DNA from: an uncultured Roseobacter sp. | Lineage (GTDB): Bacteria; Pseudomonadota; Alphaproteobacteria; Rhodobacterales; Rhodobacteraceae | Reading direction: 5' to 3' | Length of the DNA: 57,826 bases | Assembly (NCBI GenBank): GCA_947501635.1 | Contig: CANMWT010000016.1 | Location: 1 to 57,826 of the forward strand | In this document: positions 36,665-45,657 of the stretch, piece after piece | Layout: each line of letters opens with the position of its first letter | Position numbering within the stretch: the first letter of the stretch is position 1 | Notes under the pieces: model-generated | Databases searched by the model: none | What the model saw: the letters and a program-made list of their open reading frames with translations, nothing else | What the model was told of the DNA's origin: nothing | Program-made: the position numbers and the translations under genes

Positions 36665-37536
36665 CTGACACGGTCGACGCCGCGCGCCGGCTTGTCTTTG
36701 TCACCGGCCCGTCCGGTGCCGGGCGATCCAGTGCGCTCAATGTCCTTGAAGACGCAGGCTTTGAAGTGGTGGACAACCTGCCGTTGCGGCTGTTGCCGGC
36801 CCTGATCGAAAGCGGCGGAAACGACCACCCGATTGCCCTGGGCATTGACCCACGCAACCGCGACTTTTCCACCAACGGTGTTATGGATGCCCTGGGCCGC
36901 CTGACCGCGCTTCCCGGTGTGGCACCCGAGCTTTTGTACCTTGATTGCTCGACCGATGTCTTGCTTCAACGGTACTCTGAGACTCGCCGACGCCATCCGC
37001 TCGCGCCGGATGACCGCCCGTCAGACGGCATCGTGCGCGAGTTGGAAATGCTGGAGCCTTTGAAAGCCCGCGCCGATGTGTTGATCGACACCACGACCAT
37101 CAATGTGCATCAGCTCAAGGCCGAAGTGGATCACTGGTTTTCGCCGGGCGGGCAGCGGCGCCTTGTGGTGTCGGTCCAGTCGTTTTCGTACAAGCGCGGT
37201 TTGCCCCGCAGCGTCGACATGGTGTTCGACTGTCGCTTTCTGAGAAACCCGTATTGGGAACCGGACCTGCGTACGCTGAACGGCACGGATGAGAAGGTCG
37301 CGGCTTACGTAAGGGCCGATCCGCGCTTTGCCGAGTTCGCCTCGAAGGTCGACGCGCTCAGCCTGTTGCTGTTGCCGGCCTACCGCGAAGAGGGAAAATC
37401 CTACCTGTCTGTCGCTTTCGGGTGCACCGGCGGGCAACACCGTTCTGTTGTAATGGCGCAAATGCACGCATTGCGCCTTGCGGAAGAAGGCTGGCAAGTG
37501 TCAATTAGGCATCGCGAGTTGGATCTCAGGAAGTAA
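36658..37536 (+). CDS. rapZ: RNase adapter protein RapZ (P-loop ATPase, YvcJ family)
   Basis: 292 residues, GTG start. The N-terminal P-loop FVTGPSGAGRSSALNVLEDA (about 15), GFEVVDNLP, and the C-terminal domain with GCTGGQHRSVVMAQM (about 256) are characteristic. In enterobacteria RapZ guides RNase E to a small RNA controlling amino-sugar synthesis; in alphaproteobacteria the role is less clear, but the gene always accompanies the nitrogen/carbon PTS. Confidence 0.93.
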   Translation: MLTDTVDAARRLVFVTGPSGAGRSSALNVLEDAGFEVVDNLPLRLLPALIESGGNDHPIALGIDPRNRDFSTNGVMDALGRLTALPGVAPELLYLDCSTDVLLQRYSETRRRHPLAPDDRPSDGIVRELEMLEPLKARADVLIDTTTINVHQLKAEVDHWFSPGGQRRLVVSVQSFSYKRGLPRSVDMVFDCRFLRNPYWEPDLRTLNGTDEKVAAYVRADPRFAEFASKVDALSLLLLPAYREEGKSYLSVAFGCTGGQHRSVVMAQMHALRLAEEGWQVSIRHRELDLRK

Positions 37537-37550
37537 CCGAGGCAGGTTTT

Positions 37551-37943
37551 TTGATAGGTATCGTCATCGTAGCGCATGGAGGGTTGGCTCAGGAATACCT
37601 GGCAGCCATCGAACATGTGGTTGGCGAGCAAAGCGGCATCCGGGCCATATCAATCTATGCAGATCATGATCGCGCGGCGAAAGAGCGTGAAATCTGTGAT
37701 GCGGCTGATGCGGTGGACACGGGGGATGGTGTCGTGGTGGTCACAGATCTTTATGGCGGCTCCCCCTCCAATCTCAGCCTTTTGGCATGTCGCCCGAGTG
37801 ACCGCAGAATTGTGTATGGTGCGAACCTGCCGATGCTTATCAAACTTGCAAAAAGCCGGCAGCGGCCCGTTCCCGATGCGGTCAAAGCCGCGTTGGAAGC
37901 GGGTAAGAAATATATTGATAGCCAGAATGTAAGCTCGGAATGA
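37551..37943 (+). CDS. PTS EIIA-Man family protein
   Basis: A 130-residue mannose-class EIIA domain, reading MIGIVIVAHGGLAQEYL from a TTG start with GAGGCAGG upstream. The phosphorylated His is in VAHGG (residue 9); TDLYGGSPSNLSLL is the second conserved block. No membrane EIIBC partner is nearby, so it is taken to be part of the regulatory PTS rather than sugar import. Confidence 0.92.
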   Translation: MIGIVIVAHGGLAQEYLAAIEHVVGEQSGIRAISIYADHDRAAKEREICDAADAVDTGDGVVVVTDLYGGSPSNLSLLACRPSDRRIVYGANLPMLIKLAKSRQRPVPDAVKAALEAGKKYIDSQNVSSE

Positions 37944-37959
37944 CAGGGCAAAAAAAGTT

Positions 37960-38229
37960 ATGACCAAATGCACTCTTGAAATCGTAAACATCAAAGGATT
38001 GCACGCACGTGCATCAGCGAAACTGGTGGAGGTGGTTGAAGGTTTTGATGCCAGCGCAGAGGTAACGAAGGACGGCATGACAGCTTCGGGAGACAGCATC
38101 ATGGGGCTTTTGATGTTGGCAGCTTCGAACGGAAGCTTTATTGACATTGAGACAAGCGGCCCCGATGCCGAGGCGCTGGCCGAAGCTTTGAAGGCCCTTG
38201 TGGCGAACAAGTTCGGGGAAGAGACGTAA
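37960..38229 (+). CDS. ptsH: Phosphocarrier protein HPr
   Basis: 89 residues. The active-site His lies in IKGLHARASAKLVEVV (about 15) and the HprK-target serine in SGDSIMGLLMLAAS (about 46). It carries phosphate from EI to EIIA. Cotranscribed with the EIIA gene 16 bases upstream. EI (ptsP/ptsI) is not in the window. Confidence 0.95.
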   Translation: MTKCTLEIVNIKGLHARASAKLVEVVEGFDASAEVTKDGMTASGDSIMGLLMLAASNGSFIDIETSGPDAEALAEALKALVANKFGEET

Positions 38230-38269
38230 GGGGCGGTTGCCCCGACGCGTGAAACGGGAGGACGTGGGC

Positions 38270-39148
38270 GTGGTGGAAAGTTCGCAGAACATCAGCGCCG
38301 GCCAGAAATCCAAGCCGGTAGATTTTACCAAATATGATCGCCGCGCCATTTCCTATGCGTCGACCTTTGAGGATCCACGCAAGGCGCGCTTTATCCGCGC
38401 TGTCGAGGCGCTGACCGGGAAGCTGACGATCCTGCGCCTTGTGCGAGAGTTCGAACGTCGTGGCGCGCCGCAGGGCCAAGCTTTCTGGCGGGCGGCATTG
38501 GACGTCATGGGGATTGAGCTGCAAACCCCGCAGGAACAGTTAAGCCGGATTCCGAAAGAGGGGCCATTGATTGTCGTGTCGAACCACCCGCACGGTATGG
38601 TGGATGGTATGATTTTTGCCGATCTCATCGGGCGGGTGCGTTCGGACTACCGCATTCTGACGCGCTCCTTGCTTACCGTGATTGATGAGGTGGCTGGTTC
38701 TTACATGATCCCGGTGCCCTTCCCGCATGATCCGGATGCCCAGCGGAAAGGCGTCCAGATGCGGGCCCATGCGATGAAGCATTTGGGCGAAGGCGGTGTT
38801 GTCGCATTGTTCCCGTCGGGTGGGGTGGCCGCGTCCGAGACGTTTTTTGGCCCCGCCGTCGAGGATGAGTGGAACGTCTTTACAGCCAAGATGATCCGCA
38901 AGTCAGGCGCAACGGTTCTGCCGGTCAAGTTCCTTGGTCAGAATTCGCGCGCCTACCAGATTGCAAATCAGCTGTCACCGATGCTTCGTCAGGGGTTGCT
39001 CTTGCACGAGATTGTCCATGCGTTGAACAAACCCCAGGCGCCGATTGTGGGCCAACCTCTGTTGCCCGAAGATCTGAGCAGGTGGCAGGACGATCCGCGC
39101 GGGTTCATGGCGTGGTTGCGGGCGCATACGCTGTCTCTTGAAGGCTGA
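38270..39148 (+). CDS. Lysophospholipid acyltransferase family protein
   Basis: About 292 residues with a PlsC-type acyltransferase core: VVSNHPHGMVDGMIFADLIG (about 100) where five rather than the usual four residues separate the catalytic His and Asp, then GVVALFPSGGVAAS (about 180), equivalent to the EGTR block. Likely acylates a glycerolipid or ornithine lipid precursor; the substrate is not known. Start is uncertain among GTG 38264, 38270 and 38273; GGGAGG at 38256-38261 fits 38270 best. Confidence 0.8.
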   Translation: MVESSQNISAGQKSKPVDFTKYDRRAISYASTFEDPRKARFIRAVEALTGKLTILRLVREFERRGAPQGQAFWRAALDVMGIELQTPQEQLSRIPKEGPLIVVSNHPHGMVDGMIFADLIGRVRSDYRILTRSLLTVIDEVAGSYMIPVPFPHDPDAQRKGVQMRAHAMKHLGEGGVVALFPSGGVAASETFFGPAVEDEWNVFTAKMIRKSGATVLPVKFLGQNSRAYQIANQLSPMLRQGLLLHEIVHALNKPQAPIVGQPLLPEDLSRWQDDPRGFMAWLRAHTLSLEG

Positions 39149-39160
39149 TACCGCGCGCTG

Positions 39161-40036
39161 TCAGCGGGTTGGAACGGGCATCTCTCCGCGATAGTCGTAG
39201 AAACCGCGATCCGTTTTGCGGCCCAACCACCCTGCTTCGACATATTTGGTCAGCAGCGGGCAAGGTCGGTATTTGGTGTCGGCCAGACCGTCATGCAAGA
39301 CGTTCATAATCGCAAGGCAAGTATCCAGCCCGATGAAATCTGCCAGCTCAAGCGGCCCCATCGGGTGGTTCGCCCCCAGCCGCATGGAGCTGTCAATTGA
39401 CTGCACGCTGCCCACGCCTTCGTACAGCGTGTAGACCGCCTCGTTGATCATGGGCATCAGGATGCGGTTGACGATAAAGCCGGGGAAATCCTCGGCAGAG
39501 GCGGCGGTTTTATTCAGCCGGTCCACCACCGATTTACACGCCACAAAAGTCTCTTCGTCTGTTGCAATGCCGCGGATCAATTCCACCAGTTGCATCACGG
39601 GTACCGGGTTCATGAAGTGGAAACCCATGAATTTTTCTGGCCGGTCTGTCCGGCTGGCCAGCCGCGTGATCGAGATCGAAGAGGTATTCGAAGTCAGGAT
39701 CGTATTAGGCTTCAGATGCGGCAGCAGGTCTTCGAAAATCGCCTGCTTGACGGTTTCGCGTTCGGTGGCGGCTTCGATGATCAGGTCTGACTGGCCCAGG
39801 TCTTTCAACGCCACCGTTGTCGTGATCCGGCTGAGGCCTGTGTCTCGTGCCGCTTCGCTGATTTTGCCGCGCGATACCTGCCGGTCCATGTTGCGCGCCA
39901 TCGTGTCCATTGCGCCTGAAAGGGCGTCTTCGCTGACATCGTTCAGCATTACGTTGTAATCTGCGAGAGCCATGACGTGGGCGATACCGTTGCCCATCTG
40001 TCCCGCGCCCACGATTCCGATTGTCTTGATTTCCAT
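39161..40036 (-). CDS. 3-hydroxybutyryl-CoA dehydrogenase
   Basis: An NAD-dependent 3-hydroxyacyl-CoA dehydrogenase of 291 residues. It shows the Rossmann motif IGIVGAGQMGNGIAHVMAL (about 6-24), LIIEAATERETVK, TSNTSSISIT (catalytic Ser), GFHFMNPVPVMQLVE (catalytic His near 139) and the C-terminal LGANHPMGPLELADFIGLDT. It probably oxidises or makes acetoacetyl-CoA in butyrate/PHB or ethylmalonyl-CoA metabolism. The gene is convergent with the acyltransferase. Confidence 0.93.
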   Translation of the reverse strand: MEIKTIGIVGAGQMGNGIAHVMALADYNVMLNDVSEDALSGAMDTMARNMDRQVSRGKISEAARDTGLSRITTTVALKDLGQSDLIIEAATERETVKQAIFEDLLPHLKPNTILTSNTSSISITRLASRTDRPEKFMGFHFMNPVPVMQLVELIRGIATDEETFVACKSVVDRLNKTAASAEDFPGFIVNRILMPMINEAVYTLYEGVGSVQSIDSSMRLGANHPMGPLELADFIGLDTCLAIMNVLHDGLADTKYRPCPLLTKYVEAGWLGRKTDRGFYDYRGEMPVPTR

Positions 40037-40190
40037 CGGTCGCCCTCTTGAGTTGCGAGTAGTTTACGGCGCGCAGGTCTGTAGCCGCAAGGGCGTGCGA
40101 CGATGGGTCCGAGCGAATTTTGCATGATTTAACGAATTCTAAGGACCCCGCCTGCATAAACTGCGCCGGGTGAAGTGAAAGAGTGGGCTT

Positions 40191-41027
40191 ATGAGTTACG
40201 ATGTCTTAGGGGCGGGGGCCCTGAATTATGCACCATGCAGATACGGCAACTCCCGGATTTTGTTCCGCGGACCGCAGCGCAGGCTTGATGCGCCGTATGT
40301 CGGATTTATCGGGGGCACCGAAACCTATGGTAAATACATAAAGGCGCCTTTTCCGGCGCTGGTGGAAAGCAACCTTGGCGTGAATTGCATCAATTTCGGC
40401 ATCCCGAATGCCGGGGTGGATGTTTTTGCCAATGAAGGGTTCTTGCAGGACGCAGCACTGGGCGCAAAAACGACAGTGCTCCAGATCGTCGGAGCGCACA
40501 ACCTGTCGAACCGTTTTTACACGGTGCATCCGCGCCGGAATGACCGGTTTATCGCAGCATCGCCGCTTTTGGCATCGATCTTTCCGGAAGTGGATTTTTC
40601 TGAATTCCACTTTACGCGCCATATGCTCAACATCCTCTTCGGCGTGTCTCCTCAGCGGTTCGATGTCCTGCGGCACGAGCTGCAAGAGGCGTGGGTCGCG
40701 CGGATGAAGTTGCTGCTGCGCAGGATGCAGGGGCGGGCCGTACTGTTGTGGTTCGCGGCTCAAGCGCCACAAAATGAGGATGACGCACCAGCCAACCCGG
40801 CCGATGTGAAAGGGCCTCTTTTTATTACGCGCCAAATGCTGGAGCGTATAGGAGCGCATGCGCAGGACTATGTTGAGGTCACAGCGTCAGACAAAGCACT
40901 GGCTGCGGGCACTGAGGGTATGGTGTTTTCCGAAATGGAGACGCTTGCCGCGCGCCAGATGCTGGGTCCGAAGGCGCATGGCGAAGTCGCAGCAACACTG
41001 ACCTGTTTGTTGCGCGGCTCTCTTTAG
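40191..41027 (+). CDS. DUF6473 family protein
   Basis: A 278-residue protein with the pattern of DUF6473, common in roseobacters: YVGFIGGTETYGKYIKAPFP (about 36), INFGIPNAGVDVF (about 71), VLQIVGAHNLSNRFYTVHPR (about 97). Strand-turn blocks resemble an SGNH-hydrolase-like core, and the family is sometimes near surface polysaccharide or sulfotransferase genes, but activity is unknown. ATG 40191 has GTGAAAGAGTGG upstream. Bounded downstream by a bidirectional terminator. Confidence 0.75.
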   Translation: MSYDVLGAGALNYAPCRYGNSRILFRGPQRRLDAPYVGFIGGTETYGKYIKAPFPALVESNLGVNCINFGIPNAGVDVFANEGFLQDAALGAKTTVLQIVGAHNLSNRFYTVHPRRNDRFIAASPLLASIFPEVDFSEFHFTRHMLNILFGVSPQRFDVLRHELQEAWVARMKLLLRRMQGRAVLLWFAAQAPQNEDDAPANPADVKGPLFITRQMLERIGAHAQDYVEVTASDKALAAGTEGMVFSEMETLAARQMLGPKAHGEVAATLTCLLRGSL

Positions 41028-41039
41028 CCTTTGCAAACA

Positions 41040-41073
41040 AAAAAGGCCGCAAGCGTTTTGCTCGCGGCCTTTC
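41040..41073 (-). terminator. Bidirectional terminator, DUF6473 gene/etfA
   Basis: GGCCGCAAGC at 41045-41054 pairs with GCTCGCGGCC at 41060-41069, one mismatch. A-rich on the left and T-rich on the right, so it can act for both convergent genes; the stronger T-run is on the etfA (minus) side. Confidence 0.85.
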
Positions 41074-41093
41074 ACGATGATGATGGGCAGCGT

Positions 41094-42023
41094 TTAGTCC
41101 AGCTTTTCCAGCAGTTCCGGCACAGCCGAGAAAAGATCCGCTACCAGACCGTAGTCAGCAACCTGGAAGATTGGGGCTTCCTCGTCTTTGTTGATGGCAA
41201 CGATGATTTTGCTGTCTTTCATCCCTGCCAAGTGCTGGATCGCGCCGGAAATACCAACCGCCACGTAAAGCTCCGGGGCGACGACCTTGCCGGTCTGGCC
41301 CACCTGCCAGTCGTTCGGTGCATAGCCTGAATCGACCGCAGCACGGGATGCGCCTACAGCGGCCCCCAGTTTGTCGGCGAGCTTTTCGATCAGCGCAAAG
41401 TCTTCTTCAGAGCCTACACCGCGCCCACCTGAAACGACCACGCCAGCGGATGTGAGCTCGGGGCGGTCGCTTTCGGCGACTTTATCCTCGACCCACTCAC
41501 TCATACCGGGATCGGCGGCGGCGCCGATATTTTCTACCGGTGCGGAACCGCCTGTCTCAGCGGCGTCAAACGTCGATCCGCGGAAGGTTACAACCTTTTT
41601 CGCGTCCGCAGACTTTACGGTTTGCATCGCGTTGCCAGCATAAATCGGGCGTTCGAAGGTGTCGCCGTCGATGACGGCGGTCACATCCGAGATCACCATG
41701 GCGTCAAGCAATGCCGCAACGCGCGGCATGATGTTTTTGGCATCTGTCGTTGCGGGTGCCACGATATGTTCGTAGTCGCCGGCGAGCGACACGATCAGGT
41801 CTGCCACCGGTTCTGCCAAACGCTTGCCATAAAGCGCATCCTCGGCACAAAGCACTTTGGAGACACCCTGAATGGTCGCGGCTTCGGCAGCCGCGTCCGC
41901 GCATGTCGCACCCGTTGCCAGCACGGTTACATCGCCCAGAGCTTTTGCAGCCGTCACGGCTTTGGCCGTTGCGTCCATCGCCAAAGCGCCGTCATTGATC
42001 TCTGCAAGTAGGAGTACAGCCAT
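41094..42023 (-). CDS. etfA: Electron transfer flavoprotein alpha subunit
   Basis: 309 residues. The C-terminal FAD domain has [14 protein letters not shown] (about 197), [36 protein letters not shown] split over the binding loop, and [15 protein letters not shown]. Accepts electrons from acyl-CoA dehydrogenases such as Mcd and passes them to ETF:quinone oxidoreductase. It starts on the last base of etfB. Confidence 0.96.
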   Translation of the reverse strand: MAVLLLAEINDGALAMDATAKAVTAAKALGDVTVLATGATCADAAAEAATIQGVSKVLCAEDALYGKRLAEPVADLIVSLAGDYEHIVAPATTDAKNIMPRVAALLDAMVISDVTAVIDGDTFERPIYAGNAMQTVKSADAKKVVTFRGSTFDAAETGGSAPVENIGAAADPGMSEWVEDKVAESDRPELTSAGVVVSGGRGVGSEEDFALIEKLADKLGAAVGASRAAVDSGYAPNDWQVGQTGKVVAPELYVAVGISGAIQHLAGMKDSKIIVAINKDEEAPIFQVADYGLVADLFSAVPELLEKLD

Positions 42024-42781
42024 TACACAGCCCCCGCTTCTTTAAGTTTCGATACCAGTTCATCTACCGATCCGACCTTGATGCCAGCGGCACGCTCTGC
42101 GGGTTCTTCGGTTTTTACGATTTCGAGGCGCGGCGTCACATCAACACCGTAGTCCGCTGCCGTTTTCTCATCCAGCGGCTTTTTCTTAGCCTTCATGATG
42201 TTGGGCAGGGACGCGTAGCGCGGTTCGTTCAGGCGCAGGTCCACGGTGATGACCGTTGGCATGCTGACTTTGATCGTCTGCAAGCCTCCGTCCACTTCGC
42301 GGGTCACGACGGCTTTGTCGCCTTCGACGGCAACTTCGGAAGCGAAGGTTGCCTGCGACCATCCCATCAGGGCGGCCAGCATCTGACCGGTCGCGTTCAT
42401 GTCGTTGTCGATCGCCTGCTTGCCGCAGAGCACCAGACCGGGCTGCTCTTCTTCGACGACTGCTTTGAGGATTTTGGCGACGGCCAGCGGTTCGATGTCG
42501 TTGTGTACATCGTCTGCGGCCACCACGAGGATTGCGCGATCGGCGCCCATCGCAAGAGCGGTGCGCAGCGTTTCCTGGCTTTGTTTCACGCCGACAGAGA
42601 CAACGACGACTTCATCCGCCTGACCGGCTTCTTTCAAACGGATGGCCTGTTCAACGGAAATTTCGTCAAACGGGTTCATCGACATTTTTACGTTGGCAAG
42701 ATCGACACCCGAACCGTCCGCTTTCACGCGCACTTTTACGTTGTAGTCGATCACGCGTTTGACAGGTACCAAAACCTTCAT
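42023..42781 (-). CDS. etfB: Electron transfer flavoprotein beta subunit
   Basis: 252 residues, starting [20 protein letters not shown]. Contains [15 protein letters not shown] (about 37), [19 protein letters not shown] (AMP site) and the C-terminal [15 protein letters not shown]. The start at 42781 is chosen because GAGAGAGAAG lies upstream and it matches the family; an in-frame ATG 33 bases earlier adds an unmatched leader. Confidence 0.96.
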   Translation of the reverse strand: MKVLVPVKRVIDYNVKVRVKADGSGVDLANVKMSMNPFDEISVEQAIRLKEAGQADEVVVVSVGVKQSQETLRTALAMGADRAILVVAADDVHNDIEPLAVAKILKAVVEEEQPGLVLCGKQAIDNDMNATGQMLAALMGWSQATFASEVAVEGDKAVVTREVDGGLQTIKVSMPTVITVDLRLNEPRYASLPNIMKAKKKPLDEKTAADYGVDVTPRLEIVKTEEPAERAAGIKVGSVDELVSKLKEAGAV

Positions 42782-42849
42782 GTGCGCTTCTCTCTCTTGT
42801 TGTTGGCGACTCACCTTTTGGGGTGAACCCAGTCTGCATTAGGGGTGGT

Positions 42850-43020
42850 TTAACGAAGGCGACGGCTCCGAAACAGTGCAAAATCGTCACGTTTGGTCGC
42901 GGGTACGCCGCGTTCTTTGTGAAATTGACGCAGCGGCACATAATTTTCCGCTGCGTGACCGTCGTTTTCACCCGGAAGCCCGCGCAAGCGGTACAACATG
43001 TGGTCAGCGCGACCGGTCAT
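42850..43020 (-). CDS. Hypothetical small protein, 56 residues
   Basis: A short frame from ATG 43020 reads MTGRADHMLYRLRG, then PGENDGHAAENYVPLRQFH and ends FALFRSRRLR. It is basic and lacks a signal peptide or membrane helix. I do not recognise it. Codon choice looks like that of neighbouring genes, and it fills most of the gap between the adenosyltransferase gene and etfB on the same strand, 13 bases after the former's stop. The ribosome-binding site is weak, so it may be non-coding. Confidence 0.4.
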   Translation of the reverse strand: MTGRADHMLYRLRGLPGENDGHAAENYVPLRQFHKERGVPATKRDDFALFRSRRLR

Positions 43021-43033
43021 TTCATGCGGATTG

Positions 43034-43606
43034 TTAGCGGTTTGCGCCCGGAACCCAGAGCACGTCATCCTTGCCGCCGTTGTTAGCAGTGCGTGCGGCC
43101 ACAAAAAACCAGTCGCTCAGTCGGTTGAGGTACTTCACAGCTGCCGGATTGATCGCCTCCATGGTCGCAAGTTCGACGCACAGGCGCTCCGCCCGCCGCG
43201 ATACAGTTCGGCACACATGCAACTGTGCGGCCAGCTTCGACCCGCCGGGCAGGATGAAGCTGCGCAACGGGTCCAGATCAGCGTTCATGACGTCGATTTC
43301 GCTTTCAAGACGGTCTACCTGTGCGTTGGCCATGCGCAACGGAGGGTATTCTGCTTCCGCGTCCTGTTCCATGTCAGGGCGGCACAGGTCGGCGCCAAGA
43401 TCAAACAGGTCGTTCTGAATACGGCTAAGCGCCTCGTCCAGCGTGCCCGACGATTCAAGGCGCGCGACACCTACGAAAGAATTCAATTCATCCGACGTGC
43501 CATATGCAGTGACGCGCAAAGAATGCTTGGCCACACGCACGCCGTTGCCAAGGGCTGTTTCACCAGCGTCACCGGTTTTCGTATAGATTTTATTCAAAAC
43601 GACCAT
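43034..43606 (-). CDS. PduO-type cob(I)alamin adenosyltransferase
   Basis: 190 residues. Adenosylates cob(I)alamin to make coenzyme B12. The family P-loop-like N-terminus KIYTKTGDAGETALGNGVRV (about 6-25), the helix motifs YGTSDELNSFVGVARL and FILPGGSKLAAQLHVCRTVS, and RRAERLCVEL are clear. Adenosylcobalamin is needed by ethylmalonyl- and methylmalonyl-CoA mutases, which fits Mcd metabolism. The two-helix membrane protein gene lies upstream with a 6-base gap. Confidence 0.94.
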   Translation of the reverse strand: MVVLNKIYTKTGDAGETALGNGVRVAKHSLRVTAYGTSDELNSFVGVARLESSGTLDEALSRIQNDLFDLGADLCRPDMEQDAEAEYPPLRMANAQVDRLESEIDVMNADLDPLRSFILPGGSKLAAQLHVCRTVSRRAERLCVELATMEAINPAAVKYLNRLSDWFFVAARTANNGGKDDVLWVPGANR

Positions 43607-43612
43607 CGCCGT

Positions 43613-43816
43613 TTAACTCCCCTGATTACGGAAATAGACAAAGATCACAATGAAGATGACGGCGACAAACTGTGCCGCAATCCGGTAGCGCATCAGCTTG
43701 TTGGAATTCTTCTTGTTGAACGCACCGCCGCCGGCAAATCCGCCGAGGCCAAGCGCGAGAACACCTACGACGGCCAGACAGGCGATGACCGCCAGATAGA
43801 AAAATATGTCTCCCAC
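43613..43816 (-). CDS. Twin-transmembrane-helix small protein
   Basis: 67 residues, two hydrophobic helices (FFYLAVIACLAVVGVLALGL and RIAAQFVAVIFIVIFVYF) joined by a Gly-rich loop with NKKNSNKLMRYR. This matches the HIG1-like twin-helix family common in alphaproteobacteria, where relatives associate with respiratory complexes. Function here unknown. Confidence 0.85.
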   Translation of the reverse strand: MGDIFFYLAVIACLAVVGVLALGLGGFAGGGAFNKKNSNKLMRYRIAAQFVAVIFIVIFVYFRNQGS

Positions 43817-43897
43817 GACTTTTTATCCTTTTTTGTTTGCGCACGATGTAGAAGGCTTTGCTGTGAAAGCGAGGTCTTGGGCACAAGAGGCTGCTGC

Positions 43898-44728
43898 TTA
43901 ACTTCGCGCGAGTATCCAATCAAGCGCTCTTGTTGGTAAAAAGCGCCGGAAAGCCCCCATAAAGTAGGTCGGAATGGTCACGTAGTAGCGCGGCTTTGGA
44001 TTGTAAGATTCGCATGCGTGGCGCAACTTTTGTAAAACCGCGTCCGCCGGGAGCTCGAATGGATCAGGGCCTGAGCTGTGATAGAGCCTTTTGCGCAACC
44101 GGTTTTCATACATGTCGCGGCGCGGCGATGCTTCCCAGTTTATCCAACGCTCGAAATGGGGGATTGAGTTTTCGCGTATCTTCGACGTCACGGGGCCGGG
44201 TTCGATCAGCACCACATGGATGTTGGTGTCGCGCATCTCGATGCGAAGCGTGTCTGTCAGGCCCTCAAGCGCGAATTTTGTCGCATTATAGGCCCCGCGC
44301 CAGGGCAGCGTCACAAAACCCAGCACCGATGAATTCTGGATGATGCGCCCGTGGCCTTGCTTGCGCATGACCGGCAAAACTGCGCGCGTCAATGTGTGCC
44401 AGCCAAAGAAGTTCGCCTCGAAAATAGCTCTCAGTGCATCGGTCGGCAGGTCTTCGACAGCACCGGGCGTACCGAATGCACCGTTGTTGAACAGTACGTT
44501 CAGCGTCCCACCGGTGGCGTCCAATACCTCTTTCAGGCCATCCTCGATGGATTTTGGATCGCTGTAGTCGATGCGAGGGCTTTCAAAACCCTCTGCAATC
44601 AACCGCTCGCAGTCCTCCTGAGTTCGGCAGGACGCAAACACGCGCCAGCCGGCCGCGCGCATGCCATGAGCGCAAGCGTAGCCAATGCCGGAAGAGCAGC
44701 CGGTGATGAGAATGGATTTTTTGGGCAT
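43898..44728 (-). CDS. Short-chain dehydrogenase/reductase
   Basis: 276 residues with a classical SDR fold: TGCSSGIGYACAHGM (NAD(P)-binding, about 8), NVLFNNGAFGTPG, the catalytic SSVLGFVTLPWRGAYNATKFA (Ser, Tyr and Lys, about 140-160), and IEPGPVTSKI. The C-terminal part (YVTIPTYFMGAFRRFLP) suggests a sterol/retinol-type member, but the substrate is unknown. The start at 44728 gives the compact MPKKSILITG; longer frames overlap the next gene. Confidence 0.88.
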   Translation of the reverse strand: MPKKSILITGCSSGIGYACAHGMRAAGWRVFASCRTQEDCERLIAEGFESPRIDYSDPKSIEDGLKEVLDATGGTLNVLFNNGAFGTPGAVEDLPTDALRAIFEANFFGWHTLTRAVLPVMRKQGHGRIIQNSSVLGFVTLPWRGAYNATKFALEGLTDTLRIEMRDTNIHVVLIEPGPVTSKIRENSIPHFERWINWEASPRRDMYENRLRKRLYHSSGPDPFELPADAVLQKLRHACESYNPKPRYYVTIPTYFMGAFRRFLPTRALDWILARS

Positions 44729-44781
44729 GCCGTTACCGCTTTGTTGGTTCACACGGCAAGGTGCGCCTTGCTGCGTCGGTG

Positions 44782-45474
44782 TCAACCGCCGGTCAGCAAA
44801 AACTCTGCGATCCAACCTGTCTGATTGCCGTTCACCAGACGCAATTCGACCCAGCCGTTCCCGTTGTTCGTCAGCACTTCGACTTCGGTCGCCTGGGCGA
44901 GCTGGTCAATGACGTCATAATCTGTGCCCGGGCCGGACCGTAAGTTGACCCGGTCACCCTTGACCCGGCGGATGTCCGCAAACCCGGTCAAAGGGGTGGA
45001 GGCGGCAATCTGCGTACTGCCGGAGAAACTATTGTCTGACGGTTGTACGGCCGCGGACTCCAAAGCCGCCATACTCAGTGGCGTGCCTTGCGCGGTTGCA
45101 ACAGTCGCAAGCTCTGCAATGTCGGGCGTCGCGGCAGCTTGGGCGCCTGGAATGCCCGCTTCTGTGCCAGCCTCTGACGTGTCGGGGACAGGGGCAGGAT
45201 TGGTGACAGCTTCGAATGACACAAGATCAAGCTGCGCGCGTGTGACTGTGTCGCTCGGCGCGGGTGCGATGTTGTCCGTCTGCGCGACCACGGTCGAGGG
45301 GGCCACGGGGGCAGATACCGCCGCCGCGAGGGTTTCCGCACGCTCGGTCGCCCGCGCCACACGAGCCTCGACGGCTTCGGCGGCGGCTGTTTCTGGGTCA
45401 AAGTCGGCGCCCCCGCTCAACTCGTAGAATCCGAGGCCTAGAAAGATAAAAGACAAAATGATAAAGCGCTTCAC
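44782..45474 (-). CDS. SH3-domain exported protein
   Basis: About 230 residues from a GTG start ([16 protein letters not shown]) with GGGGG upstream. An N-terminal signal anchor is followed by a long Ala/Pro/Thr-rich low-complexity region and a C-terminal bacterial SH3 domain ([20 protein letters not shown], ending [15 protein letters not shown]). Such proteins usually bind peptidoglycan in the periplasm. It is divergent from parC. Confidence 0.85.
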   Translation of the reverse strand: MKRFIILSFIFLGLGFYELSGGADFDPETAAAEAVEARVARATERAETLAAAVSAPVAPSTVVAQTDNIAPAPSDTVTRAQLDLVSFEAVTNPAPVPDTSEAGTEAGIPGAQAAATPDIAELATVATAQGTPLSMAALESAAVQPSDNSFSGSTQIAASTPLTGFADIRRVKGDRVNLRSGPGTDYDVIDQLAQATEVEVLTNNGNGWVELRLVNGNQTGWIAEFLLTGG

Positions 45475-45657
45475 AGCAAAACCCCCAAAACGAAAACACA
45501 CTCATGGTCGAAAAACGGCCCATTGGGCATACCAGACCCAACCGATTCTGCAGAGGGCGGAATTTACTTTTCCACAATAAATTTGTTTTCGTGCAACGCA
45601 GCGGGCCGCGCGAATACCGGCTTGTTCCGCCAAAGGGGCGCAGCTACAACAGGATCA

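Noticed and set aside
37551-38229. A sugar-importing PTS locus
   Set aside because: Only EIIA-Man and HPr are present with HprK and RapZ. No EIIB, EIIC or EIID membrane genes occur, so a regulatory PTS fits better.
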